64,000 nucleotides of DNA from NCBI RefSeq assembly GCF_035917575.1, contig NZ_CP109090.1, positions 1,798,001-1,862,000 of the forward strand, in the 5' to 3' direction. Position numbers and translations under genes: made by a program. Shown in pieces: positions 36,617-43,771 of this stretch. The stretch comes from Streptomyces sp. NBC_01788. GTDB lineage: Bacteria; Actinomycetota; Actinomycetes; Streptomycetales; Streptomycetaceae. The notes beneath the pieces were generated by a model. That model was not told where the DNA came from and did not search any database. It saw nothing but the letters and a program-made list of their open reading frames with translations. Within the stretch, counting starts at the first letter, position 1, and every line of letters starts with the position of its first letter.

Positions 36617-36805
36617 ATGCCGGAATACGAATTTGTCGACGTGTATGTCCCGCGCGGGGTGTCCCGCAAGGAGACGGCACGTCTGCTGACGGACCACGCC
36701 GAGTACGGACACTGGGAGTTGCACCGCCTGAGCCTGCTGCGCGACGGCAGCCGCAGGGTGCGGTTGCGCCGGCGGATCATCCGCCAGGTGCGCGCCACGT
36801 GGTGA
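36617..36805 (+). CDS. DUF5703-family small basic protein
   Basis: This 62-residue protein reads MPEYEFVDVYVPRGVSRKET and ends RRRIIRQVRATW. It is compact, with an N-terminal beta-like segment and a very basic C terminus (RDGSRRVRLRRRIIRQ) that could contact nucleic acid. The family is widespread in actinobacteria and its function is unknown. There is no Shine-Dalgarno sequence. CACAAT stands seven bases before the ATG, so a leaderless transcript is likely. It converges with chpC. Confidence 0.85.
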   Translation: MPEYEFVDVYVPRGVSRKETARLLTDHAEYGHWELHRLSLLRDGSRRVRLRRRIIRQVRATW

Positions 36806-36825
36806 GCTGAGGCGGCCCGAGCCAC

Positions 36826-36854
36826 GGCGGGCCCCGCTCGACGCGAGGCCCGCC
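36826..36854. terminator. hairpin between the DUF5703 gene and chpC
   Basis: An 8-bp stem (36826-36833 with 36847-36854) is followed on the plus strand by TTGTCA, in the 100-bp convergent gap. Confidence 0.5.
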
Positions 36855-36905
36855 TTGTCATGCGCATAGCTGTCAGGCCGCGCCTGGCACACGGCCGTCG
36901 CCGGA

Positions 36906-37748
36906 CTACCTGGCCGAGGCCCGTGCCCTGCGGTACAGCACGGCACCCGCGAGCAGCGCGCCCGCGCCCACCGGCAGGACGGTGCCCATCGGCAGTTCGC
37001 TGCCGGTCTGGGCGAGTTGCGCCCTGTCGGCCACGGTGACGGAATGCGCGGCCGGGTGGTGGGAGGGAGGCGTGGAGGGCGTACCAGGCGTCTCGGGAGT
37101 GCCGGGGTTTCCAGGAGTTCCCGGAGTGTCCGGCGTTCCCGGAGTGCCGGGGGTTCCGGGCGTTCCCGGGTTCCCGGGGTGACTCGGGTGACCAGGGTGG
37201 CTCGGGTGTCCCGGGTGACCAGGGTGTCCCGGGTGGCTCGGGTGACCAGGGTGCCCCGGGTGCCTCGGTGTGCCGGGCGGGACCTCCCGGTCGCCGCCGG
37301 GAGGCGTGGTGTGGCTCCCGCCGCCGTTGGCGCAGTGGTTGCCCAGGGCCGGGTTGGCCACGCCGATCACGTCGACACTGTTGCCGCAGACGTTGACGGG
37401 CACGTCGACCGGCACCTGCACCGTGTTGCCGGAGCCGACGCCCGGCGAGCCGCTGGTGCGCCCCTCGGCGTGGGAGCCGCCGTTGTTCCCGCCCGCGTGG
37501 CTGCCGCCCTGCTGGACGCAGGTGTTGCCCGCCGCCGGGTTGAGCAGCCCGACGACGTTGATCGTGTTGCCGCAGACGTTCACCGGCACGTGCACCGGCA
37601 CCTGCACCGTGTTGCCGGACAGCACGCCCGGTGAGCCGGACGCGGCGCCGGACGCGCCCGCGTCGGCGTGGGCGTAACCGCTCGCCGCGGCGATCACACC
37701 GGTGGCCGCGGCCACCGTCATCAGGCCCTTGCGGGTGACCTGTCGCAT
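36906..37748 (-). CDS. chpC: long chaplin, cell-wall-anchored (ChpC type)
   Basis: Chaplins are amyloid-forming surfactants that coat aerial hyphae and spores. This 280-residue long form has a signal peptide (about 1-28), two chaplin domains (about 38-80 with C59 and C77, and 100-142 with C121 and C139; cores VPVNVCGNTINVVGLLNP and VPVNVCGNSVDVIGVANP), a Pro/Gly/His/Thr-rich spacer (about 150-230) and a sortase signal. The signal LAQTG (245-249) is followed by a hydrophobic helix and a basic tail. The start MRQVTRKGLM follows a weak AGGGA. It lies downstream of chpH. The symbol is assigned by architecture and by chpH adjacency. Confidence 0.93.
   Translation of the reverse strand: MRQVTRKGLMTVAAATGVIAAASGYAHADAGASGAASGSPGVLSGNTVQVPVHVPVNVCGNTINVVGLLNPAAGNTCVQQGGSHAGGNNGGSHAEGRTSGSPGVGSGNTVQVPVDVPVNVCGNSVDVIGVANPALGNHCANGGGSHTTPPGGDREVPPGTPRHPGHPGHPSHPGHPGHPGHPSHPGHPSHPGNPGTPGTPGTPGTPDTPGTPGNPGTPETPGTPSTPPSHHPAAHSVTVADRAQLAQTGSELPMGTVLPVGAGALLAGAVLYRRARASAR
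37081..37275 (-). repeat. degenerate PGH/PGT codon repeat inside chpC
   Basis: On the coding strand this stretch encodes tandem GHPGHPSHPGHP-type units followed by GTPGTP units, i.e. 9-bp near repeats. It forms the spacer between chaplin domains and the sortase signal, and is a site where copy number can change. Confidence 0.8.
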
Positions 37749-37842
37749 GTTGCTGAATCCCTGCCTTCGACCTTCTCGAACCTTCCGGAACGCGCGGTCG
37801 CACACGTCGGAGTTCCGACGTCGGGACCGCGCCTGCATACCG

Positions 37843-37881
37843 GTCGGCCCCGGAGCGCATGGCGGGCGCTCCGGGGCCGAC
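37843..37881 (-). terminator. 16-bp perfect hairpin between chpH and chpC
   Basis: Arms 37843-37858 and 37866-37881 pair exactly with a 7-nt loop. It lies 59 bp beyond the chpH stop and implies that chpH and chpC are largely separate transcription units. Confidence 0.8.
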
Positions 37882-37939
37882 GGGTTCAGACCCCCCACGG
37901 AGTCGATGGAGTCAGACCCTCACGGGGCGGGGCACAACG

Positions 37940-38173
37940 TCAGTGGTTGACGCAGGTGTTGCCGAAGGCGGGGTTCAGCAGCCCGATCACCGAGATCGTG
38001 TTGCCGCACACGTTCACCGGCACGTGAACGGGCACCTGGATGACGTTGCCGGAAAGGACACCCGGGGACTGCACGGCAGCACCCTGGGCGCCCGAGTCGG
38101 CGGCGGCCATCCCGGCACCCGCGAGAACCAGTCCACCGGTGGCGACCGCGGCAGCGACGACCTTCTTGATCAT
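37940..38173 (-). CDS. chpH: short chaplin
   Basis: This 77-residue secreted chaplin has a signal peptide MIKKVVAAAVATGGLVLAGA..AAA and one mature chaplin domain with C56 and C74 (VPVNVCGNTISVIGLLNP; GNTCVNH). It is released, not anchored, and assembles into amyloid fibrils that lower surface tension so that hyphae can grow into air. GGAGG stands five bases before the ATG, but that sequence is complementary to an upstream element (see the leader feature). In S. coelicolor ChpH is one of the two chaplins also made in submerged growth (established knowledge). Confidence 0.95.
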   Translation of the reverse strand: MIKKVVAAAVATGGLVLAGAGMAAADSGAQGAAVQSPGVLSGNVIQVPVHVPVNVCGNTISVIGLLNPAFGNTCVNH

Positions 38174-38175
38174 TA

Positions 38176-38237
38176 TTCCTCCTCGTTGGCAAAAGCGATC
38201 TCATGTTGCTGATCGCATCACCTGTAACGAGGAGGAA
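38176..38237 (-). promoter_or_regulatory. chpH leader: inverted repeat that can sequester the ribosome-binding site
   Basis: TTCCTCCTCGTT (38176-38187) and AACGAGGAGGAA (38226-38237) are perfect 12-bp complements. On the chpH mRNA the downstream arm is the Shine-Dalgarno sequence itself. Inside them a second 6-bp stem (38195-38200 with 38211-38216, GCGATC/GATCGC) closes a 10-nt loop. If transcribed together, the two stems form a long hairpin with the ribosome site buried. Confidence 0.65.
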
Positions 38238-38341
38238 CTAATCGGGATACGAGCTTATGGTCGCATTCACCCGTCCCGGTCATTCCCGCACGCACGGTCG
38301 AATACCGGGGTCAAGCCGGTGATGACGGACCGGGTGGATCG

Positions 38342-38377
38342 CAGGACACGCCTCAAGACGCGTCTCAGGACGCGTCG
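38342..38377. repeat. three 12-bp direct repeats across the M20 peptidase stop
   Basis: Units CAGGACACGCCT, CAAGACGCGTCT and CAGGACGCGTCG follow one another without gaps. The last one lies in the final codons of the peptidase gene, so the repeat extends from coding into intergenic DNA. Confidence 0.6.
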
Positions 38378-39690
38378 ATGAACCGGTCGAGCACGCGCAC
38401 CCCGAACTTCAGGCCGTCCACCGGAACCCGCTCGTCCACGCCGTGGAACATGCCCGCGAAGTCCAGCTCCGGCGGCAGCTTCAGCGGCGCGAAGCCGAAG
38501 CCCCGGATGCCCAGGTCGTCGAAGGACTTGGCGTCGGTACCGCCGGAGAGCATGTACGGGATGGCCTTCGCGGCCGGGTCCTCGGCCAGCAGCGCGGACT
38601 GCATCGCCTCCACCAGGGCCCCGTCGAAGGTGGTCTCGACGGCCTTGTCGGCGTGCAGGTCCTCGCGCTTGACCTTCGGTCCCAGGATCCGGTCCAGGTC
38701 CGCGAGGAACTCCTCCTCGAAGCCGGGCAGGAACCGTCCGTCGACGTGCGCGGTCGCCTCGCCCGGGATGACGTTGACCTTGTAACCGGCGCCCAGCTGC
38801 GTGGGGTTGGCGGTGTTGCTCAGGGTCGCGCCGATGAGCTTGGCGATGCCGCCGAGCTTGGCGATGGTGCCGTCCATGTCCTCCGGGTCGAGCTCGGCGC
38901 CGAGCGCGTCGCCCAGTTCGTCCAGGAAGGCGCGGGTGGTCTTGGTCACCCGCACCGGGAACCTGTGCCGCCCGAGCCGTGCCACGGCCTCCGACAGCTC
39001 GGTGATCGCGTTGTCCCGGTGGATCATCGAGCCGTGCCCCGCGGTGCCGGCCACGGTCAGCTTCATCCAGTGCATGCCCTTCTCGGCCGTCTGGATCAGG
39101 TACAGCCGCCGCTGCTCGCTGACGGTGAAGGAGAACCCGCCGACCTCGCTGATCGCCTCGGTGACCCCCTCGAAGAGGTCCCGGTGCCGGTCCACCAGGT
39201 ACCGGGCGCCGTACGTGCCGCCCGCCTCCTCGTCGGCGAGGAAGGCGAGCACGATGTCCCGCGGAGGCCTGCGCCCGCTGCGCAGCCGGTCGCGCACGAC
39301 CGCCAGCGTCATCGCGTCCATGTCCTTCATGTCGACCGCGCCGCGGCCCCACACGCACCCGTCCGCGACCTCGCCGGAGAAGGGGTGGTGGGTCCAGTCG
39401 TCGGCGTTGGCCGGTACGACGTCGGTGTGGCCGTGGATCAGCAGCGCGGGCCGGGAGGGGTCCTCGCCCTCGATACGGGCCACCGTGGAGGCCCTGCCCG
39501 GGTGCGACTCGAAGATCTTCGGCTCCAGGCCCACCTCGGCGAGCTTCTCGGCGACGTACTCGGCCGCCGCGCGCTCACCCGGCCCCGAGTGGTCGCCGTA
39601 GTTGCTGGTGTCGATCTGGATCAGCTCGCGGCAGAGGTCCACGACCTCGTCCTCGCCGGTGACGCCCCTGGCCGTGCCCGTCTCGCTCAC
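38365..39690 (-). CDS. M20-family metallopeptidase (dipeptidase/deacylase type)
   Basis: This 441-residue zinc hydrolase starts at GTG (SETGTARGVTGEDEVVDLCR) with GGAGGA six bases upstream. Metal ligands and catalytic residues are visible as LLIHGHTDVVPA, WGRGAVDMKDMD and AFLADEEAGG. The dimerisation domain and final GGTDAKSFDDLGI histidine/glycine region follow the ArgE/DapE/CPG2 pattern. The substrate class (peptide, acyl-amino acid) cannot be fixed. It is the gene upstream of the chaplins on the same strand. Confidence 0.93.
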   Translation of the reverse strand: MSETGTARGVTGEDEVVDLCRELIQIDTSNYGDHSGPGERAAAEYVAEKLAEVGLEPKIFESHPGRASTVARIEGEDPSRPALLIHGHTDVVPANADDWTHHPFSGEVADGCVWGRGAVDMKDMDAMTLAVVRDRLRSGRRPPRDIVLAFLADEEAGGTYGARYLVDRHRDLFEGVTEAISEVGGFSFTVSEQRRLYLIQTAEKGMHWMKLTVAGTAGHGSMIHRDNAITELSEAVARLGRHRFPVRVTKTTRAFLDELGDALGAELDPEDMDGTIAKLGGIAKLIGATLSNTANPTQLGAGYKVNVIPGEATAHVDGRFLPGFEEEFLADLDRILGPKVKREDLHADKAVETTFDGALVEAMQSALLAEDPAAKAIPYMLSGGTDAKSFDDLGIRGFGFAPLKLPPELDFAGMFHGVDERVPVDGLKFGVRVLDRFIDAS

Positions 39691-39848
39691 GCTGCTTCCT
39701 CCCGCTGTGTGCTGGTGGCCACCCCGTGTGCCGGTGGTCCACTCATCCTCCCCCTCCCCCGCGCCAACCCCAAGAGAGCCTCCCGCCCCGGCCCGCGCCC
39801 GCGCGGCCTGGGGGCAGGGCAGGTGATCGGACCTGCCCGAAAGCCTGG

Positions 39849-39854
39849 TAATGT
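39849..39854 (+). promoter_or_regulatory. candidate -10 box of the tRNA-Leu gene
   Basis: TAATGT lies 41 bp upstream of the mature tRNA 5' end. A short leader of this length is usual for tRNA precursors. Confidence 0.45.
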
Positions 39855-39895
39855 TTCCTTCGTCGCCGCGGGAAGGCCCGCACGACAGACACCTC

Positions 39896-39983
39896 GTCCG
39901 GGTGGCGGAATGGCAGACGCGCTAGCTTGAGGTGCTAGTGCCCTTTATCGGGCGTGGGGGTTCAAGTCCCCCCTCGGACACCA
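39896..39983 (+). tRNA. tRNA-Leu (anticodon GAG, reads CUC/CUU)
   Basis: This is an 88-nt class-II tRNA. The acceptor stem pairs GTCCGGG with CTCGGAC, and discriminator A plus an encoded CCA end the gene. The anticodon stem CTAGC/GCTAG closes the 7-nt loop TTGAGGT, giving anticodon GAG. A long variable arm (TGCCCTTTATCGGGCG) and the T arm GGGGGTTCAAGTCCCCC follow. No integrase or duplicated 3' end is seen nearby. Confidence 0.97.
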
Positions 39984-39990
39984 CCAGAAG

Positions 39991-40025
39991 ACGGTGTCGA
40001 CCGCTTGTCGGTCGACACCGTTTTT
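39991..40025 (+). terminator. rho-independent terminator of tRNA-Leu
   Basis: A 13-bp perfect stem (39991-40003 with 40009-40021), loop CTTGT, is followed by a T-run. It begins seven bases after the tRNA CCA end and is the only classical U-tract terminator I noticed in the window. Confidence 0.9.
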
Positions 40026-40075
40026 GGCGTTCCCACCGCGCACCGCACCGGCACACACCGCGTAACCGCCCCGGG

Positions 40076-41368
40076 CTACACGTGCGCCGCCGCCAGGTGG
40101 TCCGTGAACCAGTCCCGGGCCAGTTCGGTCACCGTCTCCAGGGCGCCGGGCTCCTCGAAGAGGTGGGTGGCGCCGGGAACGACGCTGAGGCGGCTCTCGC
40201 AGCGCAGACGGGCCTGCGCCTCGCGGTTGAGGCCGATGACCAGGTCGTCGGCACCGCCCACGATCAGCAGCGTGGGGGCGGTCACGTCCGGCAGGCGCGG
40301 CCCGGCAAGGTCGGGACGGCCGCCGCGGGAGACCACGGCGGCGATGTCCGCGCCGGGTTCCGCCGCGGCCCGGAGGGCGGCGGCCGCGCCGGTGCTGGCG
40401 CCGAAGTAGCCGACCGCCTGCCGCTCGGTGCCGGGCCGGCCGCGCAGCCAGTCGGTGGCGGCGGTGAGCCGGGCGGCCAGCAGCTCGGTGTCGAACACGT
40501 TGGCCCGCTCCTCCGCCTCCTCCTCGGTGAGCAGGTCGAACAGGAGGGTGCCTAGGCCGGCCCGGTTCAGGCCCTCGGCGACGAACCGGTTCCGCGGGCT
40601 GTGCCGTCCGCTGCCGCTGCCGTGGGCGAAGACCACGACGCCGACGGCACCGGGGGGCACGGTCAGGTGGCCGCCGAGCCGCACGGAGCCGGCCGCCACC
40701 TCCACCTCGCGGTCGACGGGGACCCCGCGGGAGCGGGCCGCCGCCCGGCGGAGGCAGGCGACGACGTCCTCGTCGTCGAGCTGGGCGAAGTCGGCGTAGA
40801 ACTGGCCGACCGCGAAGAAGTCCGGCGGGGTGTCCAGGCACACCAGCTCGTCCGCCTCGCCGCCGAGCCGGTACGTCCAGTCCGGCGGTGCGACGGGGAC
40901 CGCCAGTACGGTCCGCGCGGCCCCGCGGGCGCGTACCGTCCGGCAGGCCGCGCGTGCGGTCGAGCCGGTGGCCACGCCGTCGTCGACGACCACGACGGTC
41001 CGGCCCGCGACGGCGGCGGGCGGCCGTTCGCCCCGGTAGCGCGCGGCACGCCGGTCGAGCTCGCGGCGTTCGCGCTCCTCGACGCGCGCGAGCTCGCCGG
41101 GTGTGACGCGCGCCTCGCGCAGCACGTCCTCGCCGAGGACGCGTACGCCGTCCTCGCCGATCGCCCCCATGCCCAGCTCCGGGTGGGAGGGGACGCCCAG
41201 CTTCCGTACCAGGCACACGTCCAGCGGTGCGCCGAGGGCGTTCGCGACGGCCTCGGCCACGGGGACGCCGCCCCGGGGCAGGCCTAGCACCACGACGTCC
41301 TGGCCTGTGAGGTGGTCCAGGCGGGCGGCCAGCCGCCGTCCCGCGTCGATACGGTCCGTGAAGAGCAC
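40076..41368 (-). CDS. phosphoribosyltransferase-alpha/beta hydrolase fusion protein
   Basis: This 430-residue two-domain protein has a type-I phosphoribosyltransferase at residues 1-215, with PRPP loop VVVVDDGVATGSTA (126-139) and the N-terminal LGLPRGGVPVA. Residues 220-430 are a dienelactone-hydrolase-like alpha/beta hydrolase with AHGSGSG oxyanion region, nucleophile Ser325 in GASTG, Asp375 in GGADDLV and His402 in GATHLF. Both active sites look intact. The DUF1876 gene stands 12 bp upstream, forming a two-gene operon. The substrates of both domains are unknown. In mycobacteria such fusions are linked to dormancy regulons (recalled, not shown here). Confidence 0.9.
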   Translation of the reverse strand: MLFTDRIDAGRRLAARLDHLTGQDVVVLGLPRGGVPVAEAVANALGAPLDVCLVRKLGVPSHPELGMGAIGEDGVRVLGEDVLREARVTPGELARVEERERRELDRRAARYRGERPPAAVAGRTVVVVDDGVATGSTARAACRTVRARGAARTVLAVPVAPPDWTYRLGGEADELVCLDTPPDFFAVGQFYADFAQLDDEDVVACLRRAAARSRGVPVDREVEVAAGSVRLGGHLTVPPGAVGVVVFAHGSGSGRHSPRNRFVAEGLNRAGLGTLLFDLLTEEEAEERANVFDTELLAARLTAATDWLRGRPGTERQAVGYFGASTGAAAALRAAAEPGADIAAVVSRGGRPDLAGPRLPDVTAPTLLIVGGADDLVIGLNREAQARLRCESRLSVVPGATHLFEEPGALETVTELARDWFTDHLAAAHV

Positions 41369-41380
41369 CGTGCGGCTCCT

Positions 41381-41692
41381 TCACTCCCTGGAGGTCCACA
41401 GGGGGGCGGGAGGCGTGGCCTCGGGCGCTCCCACCGCGTCGATGTCGCCCGCGGCGGCGCGCAGCAGCTCGCGGCCGAGTGCGATCAGCGCGCGGCCTGC
41501 CGCGAGTTCGTCGCCGATCTCGGGCACCGCCCTGTCATACGGATTGCGGCGGGCCTCCGCGCGGGTCTCCATGACGTTGTCGCCGGTGTCCAGGACGATC
41601 CGGGCGGTGGTGTCCGGGTCGTGTTCCGAAAGATACAGACTGAGCCGCCACTCCTTGACGGACGGAGGCCGGCTGCCGACGGGTCGAGTCAT
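41381..41692 (-). CDS. DUF1876-family small protein
   Basis: This 103-residue protein starts MTRPVGSRPPSVKEWRLSLY with GAGGAG nine bases upstream. The domain reads LSEHDPDTTARIVLDTGDN...ARRNPYDRAVPEIGDELAAGRAL, matching the dsRBD-like DUF1876 fold known from Mycobacterium Rv2632c. No enzymatic motif is present. It is the first gene of a two-gene unit with the phosphoribosyltransferase-hydrolase fusion. Confidence 0.85.
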   Translation of the reverse strand: MTRPVGSRPPSVKEWRLSLYLSEHDPDTTARIVLDTGDNVMETRAEARRNPYDRAVPEIGDELAAGRALIALGRELLRAAAGDIDAVGAPEATPPAPLWTSRE

Positions 41693-41787
41693 CGTCCGTG
41701 TCTCCTCAACTCCGGTGGGAGGCAAGGCCACGGCGTCGAGGCGACGAGCGACCCGGCGTAGCCTCCGTGCTTCCACTGTGCCTCCCT

Positions 41788-41820
41788 CACGCCCGTGCCG
41801 CACGCCCGTGCCGCACGGGC
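41788..41820. repeat. 13-bp direct repeat with a small palindrome in the DUF1876/YchJ divergent gap
   Basis: CACGCCCGTGCCG occurs twice in tandem (41788-41813). The second copy pairs with the next seven bases as GCCCGTG/CACGGGC (41804-41820). It lies within a 222-bp divergent intergenic region and could be regulatory. I recognise no known site. Confidence 0.45.
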
Positions 41821-41901
41821 GCGACGGAGCGGGGGGCGTACGGACAGGGGACGAACCGGGGCAGCGGCCGTACCGGCGGCGGACGGGTGCGCCGCCGCGG
41901 G

Positions 41902-41907
41902 CAGAAT
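41902..41907 (+). promoter_or_regulatory. -10 box, probable leaderless promoter of the YchJ-like gene
   Basis: CAGAAT ends seven bases before the ATG at 41915. The G-run between them is not a well-spaced Shine-Dalgarno sequence. Confidence 0.4.
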
Positions 41908-41914
41908 GGGGGGC

Positions 41915-42292
41915 ATGACCACGCGTTCCTGCCCGTGCGGGCTGACCGAGCCGTACGAGAGCTGCTGCGGCCGCTATCACGGCGGTGCGGCCGCCGCACC
42001 GACCGCCGAGGCGCTGATGCGGTCGCGGTACTGCGCCTTCGTGCGGCGGGACGCGGGATATCTGCTGCGGACCTGGCACCCGCGGACCCGGCCGGCGCGG
42101 CTCGACCTCGATCCCGGGATGCGCTGGACGGGGCTGGAGATCCTCGGCACGACGGACGGTTCGGCCTTCCACGGCACCGGGACGGTGACGTTCCGGGCGT
42201 CCTACCGCGGCGGCTCGCTGCTCGAACGCAGCCGGTTCGAGCGGGTCGACGGGGCGTGGGTGTACGTGGACGGGGACTTCCCCGAGCAGTGA
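41915..42292 (+). CDS. YchJ/UPF0225-family protein with SEC-C-like zinc knuckle
   Basis: This 125-residue protein reads MTTRSCPCGLTEPYESCCGR. The CPCG...CCGRY knuckle resembles the SEC-C zinc motif, and the rest (EALMRSRYCAFVRRDAGYLLRTWHP) is the NTF2-like YchJ domain. The family's function is unknown. An alternative ATG three codons upstream (41906) is in frame. It converges on gntR with only 13 bp between stops. Confidence 0.9.
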   Translation: MTTRSCPCGLTEPYESCCGRYHGGAAAAPTAEALMRSRYCAFVRRDAGYLLRTWHPRTRPARLDLDPGMRWTGLEILGTTDGSAFHGTGTVTFRASYRGGSLLERSRFERVDGAWVYVDGDFPEQ

Positions 42293-42305
42293 GGCGAGCG
42301 CCGGG

Positions 42306-43010
42306 CTACGGCGCCAGGACGTCAAGTTCCTGGAGGGCTCCCGTGGTGATCTCGCGGGTCAGCCGCTCGGCGAGGTCCTCGTCGCGGGCCCGGACCGCCT
42401 CGGCGAGCTGGACGTGGAGGGTGACGGCCGCGGGGTCGGGCTCCTCGAACATGACCTCGTGGTGGGTGCGGCCCGCCAGGACCTCGGCGACCACGTCGCC
42501 GAGACGGGCGAACATCTCGTTCCCGGAGGCGCCGAGGATCACCCGGTGGAAGGCGATGTCGTGGACCAGGTACGCCTGAAGCCGGTGGTGGCCGCGTGAG
42601 TTGGCCACCATGCCGAGGGCGCACTCGGTGAGTTCGGCGCACTGCTCGGGGGTGGCGAGCCGGGCGGCCAGGCCCGCGGCGACCGGTTCGACGGCGGAGC
42701 GCAGCACGGTCAGCGAGCGCAGTTGCCGGGGCCGGTCGGCGCCGGCCAGGCGCCAGCGGATGACCTGCGGGTCGTAGACGTTCCACTCGGTCCGGGGGAG
42801 CACGGTCACGCCGACGCGGCGGCGGGAGGCGACCAGGTGCATGGACTCCAGGACGCGCACCGCCTCGCGCATCACGGAGCGTGATACGTCGAAGCGCTGT
42901 GCGAGTTCGTCGGTACGCAGCACGCTGCCCGGCGGGTACTCGCCCGCGGTGATGGCGGGGCCGAGGGTGTCCAGTACGCGGCCGTGCAGCCCTCGGCCCG
43001 GTGTGCTCAT
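42306..43010 (-). CDS. gntR: GntR-family (FCD) regulator, likely of gluconate genes
   Basis: This 234-residue protein has an N-terminal winged helix (YPPGSVLRTDELAQRFDVSRSVMREAVRVLE) and a C-terminal FCD ligand domain with metal-type histidines (HDIAFHRVIL; HVQLAEAV). It is divergent from gluconokinase and gluconate permease genes, so gluconate or a phosphorylated derivative is the natural effector candidate. TACGCT on the minus strand lies six bases before the ATG and no ribosome site is visible, suggesting a leaderless mRNA. Confidence 0.9.
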   Translation of the reverse strand: MSTPGRGLHGRVLDTLGPAITAGEYPPGSVLRTDELAQRFDVSRSVMREAVRVLESMHLVASRRRVGVTVLPRTEWNVYDPQVIRWRLAGADRPRQLRSLTVLRSAVEPVAAGLAARLATPEQCAELTECALGMVANSRGHHRLQAYLVHDIAFHRVILGASGNEMFARLGDVVAEVLAGRTHHEVMFEEPDPAAVTLHVQLAEAVRARDEDLAERLTREITTGALQELDVLAP

Positions 43011-43016
43011 GCACTC

Positions 43017-43093
43017 AGCGTACGGGGCGGATCACGATCTCAAAAAGTCAGACTTATATGTCACACACCCTTGAATTAGTCGTACCTATAGGT
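43017..43093. promoter_or_regulatory. divergent gntR/gntK control region with two palindromes
   Basis: The region is unusually A+T-rich for this window. AAGTCAGACTT (43045-43055) is a perfect palindrome placed near the expected -35 of gntR, whose -10 is TACGCT at 43017-43022 on the minus strand. ACCTATAGGT (43084-43093) is a second perfect palindrome on the gntK side. Either could be the GntR operator. Confidence 0.5.
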
Positions 43094-43152
43094 TTCAGTG
43101 TGGCGGACGCCGGATGTCGGCGTCCCATGTCGAGGAAGACAGCGAGGCAGTG

Positions 43153-43692
43153 ATGCGCACCCCCCACGTCGTCGTGGTGATGGGCGTCGCCGGCACGGGC
43201 AAGACCACGATCGGTCCCCTGCTCGCCGCCCGGCTCGGCGTTCCGTACGCCGAGGGCGACGACTTCCACCCGCGGGCCAACATCGACAGGATGACGGCCG
43301 GGATCCCGCTCCGCGACGAGGACCGGTGGCCGTGGCTGGATGCCATCGGCGCCTGGGCGCACGGGCGGGCGGGGCTCGGCGGGGTGGTGAGCAGCTCGGC
43401 GCTGAAGCGGTCGTACCGCGACCGGCTGCGGGCCGCGGCTCCCGGCGTCGTCTTCGTGCACCTGACGGGCGACCGGAAGCTGATCGAGGACCGGATGGCG
43501 CAGCGTCAGGGGCACTTCATGCCGACGGCGCTGCTGGACTCCCAGTTCGCCACGCTGGAGCCGCTCCAGCGGGACGAGCGGGGCGTCGACGTCGACGTCT
43601 CCGGGTCGCCCGAGGAGATCACCGCACGCGCGTTGTCCGCGCTGGACGGCCTCGACAGCTCTTCGCAGTCCGCCGAGGAGCAGCGGCCCTGA
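43153..43692 (+). CDS. gntK: gluconokinase
   Basis: GntK phosphorylates D-gluconate to 6-phosphogluconate for the pentose phosphate pathway. The 179-residue P-loop kinase starts MRTPHVVVVMGVAGTGKTTI, with Walker A GVAGTGKT. EGDDFHPRANIDRM and GVVSSSALKRSYRDRLR are classic GntK segments. I chose the ATG at 43153 (GAGG upstream) over 43114, which lacks a ribosome site and adds 13 unconserved residues. It is followed by the permease gene after 79 bp. Confidence 0.95.
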   Translation: MRTPHVVVVMGVAGTGKTTIGPLLAARLGVPYAEGDDFHPRANIDRMTAGIPLRDEDRWPWLDAIGAWAHGRAGLGGVVSSSALKRSYRDRLRAAAPGVVFVHLTGDRKLIEDRMAQRQGHFMPTALLDSQFATLEPLQRDERGVDVDVSGSPEEITARALSALDGLDSSSQSAEEQRP

Positions 43693-43771
43693 GCCGCGGC
43701 ACCTCACCCCCACGCTCGCCGACTGCGGCACACCTCTCCCCACCGTCCCTCTTCACCAGCAAGGGAACACC

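Noticed and set aside
37081..37275. CRISPR-like short repeat array
   Set aside because: The short units are in frame with chpC and encode Pro-Gly-His/Thr repeats. There are no spacers of constant length.
38174..38300. Sigma-BldN promoter for chpH
   Set aside because: BldN-dependent promoters are expected at chaplin genes, but I could not find CGTAAC and CGTTGA-like hexamers at the right spacing, so no claim is made.
39896..40025. Integration site of a genomic island at tRNA-Leu
   Set aside because: No integrase, no second copy of the tRNA 3' end in the window, and the following sequence is simply its terminator and a normal gene.
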